Below are positions 63,668-64,000 of a stretch of DNA of 64,000 nucleotides, piece after piece. The stretch's first letter is position 1. Each line of letters opens with the position of its first letter. The stretch covers positions 124,001 through 188,000 of the forward strand of contig JBQKHY010000001.1 of assembly GCA_052118065.1 (NCBI GenBank). Direction: 5' to 3'. The DNA is from Ruminococcoides sp052118065. Lineage in GTDB: Bacteria > Bacillota > Clostridia > Oscillospirales > Acutalibacteraceae. The notes below the pieces were generated by a model that saw only the letters and a list, made by a program, of their open reading frames with translations, ran no database searches and had not been told where the DNA came from. The position numbers and the translations under genes are program-made.

Positions 63668-64000
63668 TTATCCGACTGTGATTTTTTCGAGTGGCAGCTT
63701 TGCTCCGCTCTGATTTTTGTTGGAAATCGCCGCATAAACCAGGGTGAGTCCGCCGACTCTGCCGAGATACATTAAGACGATTAAAATAAGCTGAGACAGA
63801 ATGCCGAGCTGCGGTGTGATTCCAAGGGTAAGCCCGACCGTTCCGACGGCGGATGCCGTTTCATAAAGACAAGTGCTAAGTGGCAGACCCTCTGCCGTGC
63901 TGATAACAATGCCGCCGACAAAAAACAGCAGGAAATACATTACAGCAACGGCTGCGGCGTTTTTCACTATCGAACCATCAATGCGCCTGCCGTAGACTTC
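63668..64000 (-). CDS. trkH: Potassium transporter TrkH, C-terminal part (5' end outside window)
   Basis: The frame is open to the window edge, with about 110 residues visible: EVYGRRIDGSIV, then membrane segments and the last pore-loop/TM pair around ASAVGTVGLTLGITPQLG, whose SAVGTVGLT resembles the TrkH/KtrB selectivity-loop repeat. It ends at YLGRVGGLTLVYA and LPLEKITVG, typical of the family's C-terminus. Translocating subunit of the Trk system. Confidence 0.9.
   Translation of the reverse strand, partial: EVYGRRIDGSIVKNAAAVAVMYFLLFFVGGIVISTAEGLPLSTCLYETASAVGTVGLTLGITPQLGILSQLILIVLMYLGRVGGLTLVYAAISNKNQSGAKLPLEKITVG

Noticed and set aside
1..64000. tRNA or rRNA genes
   Set aside because: No cloverleaf with a TTCGANNC-type loop at a credible spacing, and no rRNA sequence, was noticed in the intergenic regions; no program could be run.

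Overview
The window looks like chromosomal DNA of a low-GC, endospore-forming member of the Clostridia, probably a gut Oscillospiraceae/Ruminococcaceae-type bacterium. The evidence is AT-rich sequence with strong AGGAGG-type ribosome binding sites, TTG starts, Firmicute gene orders (the yabM-mazG-yabO-yabP-yabQ-divIC-yabR block; a SpoIVFB-like protease followed by paired radical SAM/DUF2344 genes), spoIIR, addAB and a CIRCE-controlled groESL operon. The species cannot be named from the sequence alone.

Layout. 0-2.4 kb: end of dtd, a metallo-beta-lactamase hydrolase and hemZ. 2.4-9.6 kb: a zinc-ribbon protein, the yab sporulation/division block with hup inserted, hpf and a THUMP RNA methyltransferase. 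9.6-14 kb: groESL, a VanZ-like protein, gpsA, a structured RNA resembling 6S RNA and a DUF1292 gene. 14.2-27.6 kb: a surface polysaccharide pair, a LURP-one-like gene, an Lrp regulator with an aminotransferase, ispE, spoIIR, addB-addA and a flavodoxin-fold reductase. 27.7-28.75 kb: a gene-free stretch packed with palindromic repeats. 28.75-38.5 kb: two flavoproteins, a small-multidrug-export-type membrane protein, VanZ, MATE, a SpoIVFB-like protease and three radical SAM-related genes.

38.6-59.4 kb is the most coherent part: an apparently complete route from external sulfate to homocysteine. It holds a sulfate ABC importer (cysPTWA), a six-gene operon from glutamyl-tRNA to siroheme (hemA, precorrin-2 dehydrogenase, hemC, cobA-hemD, hemB, hemL), a divergent Rrf2/CymR-like regulator, and a twelve-gene operon. 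That operon encodes MetY, a compact siroheme sulfite reductase, a TusA-like protein, a thioredoxin, a ThiS-like carrier ending GGGQ, a ThiF-like activating enzyme, a JAMM protease, a thioredoxin-reductase-like flavoprotein, an AprA/AprB-like APS reductase, and CysD/CysN. No CysC or CysH is present. The reading is: sulfate enters, CysDN makes APS, AprAB makes sulfite, the siroheme reductase makes sulfide, and sulfur is passed as a protein thiocarboxylate to O-acetylhomoserine. This resembles the Wolinella HcyS/HcyD/HcyF/MetY pathway. Related sequence motifs near the cysP, metY and regulator promoters suggest shared control.

From about 59.5 kb the DNA changes character. A degraded ISL3-family transposase abuts a truncated lgt start, followed on the minus strand by visibly GC-richer genes: a KdpDE two-component pair, a small membrane protein, TrkA and the end of TrkH. 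The KdpD-like kinase lacks the usual N-terminal KdpD domain and sits with Trk genes, not kdpFABC. This looks like a potassium-uptake module acquired from, or shaped by, a different genomic background.
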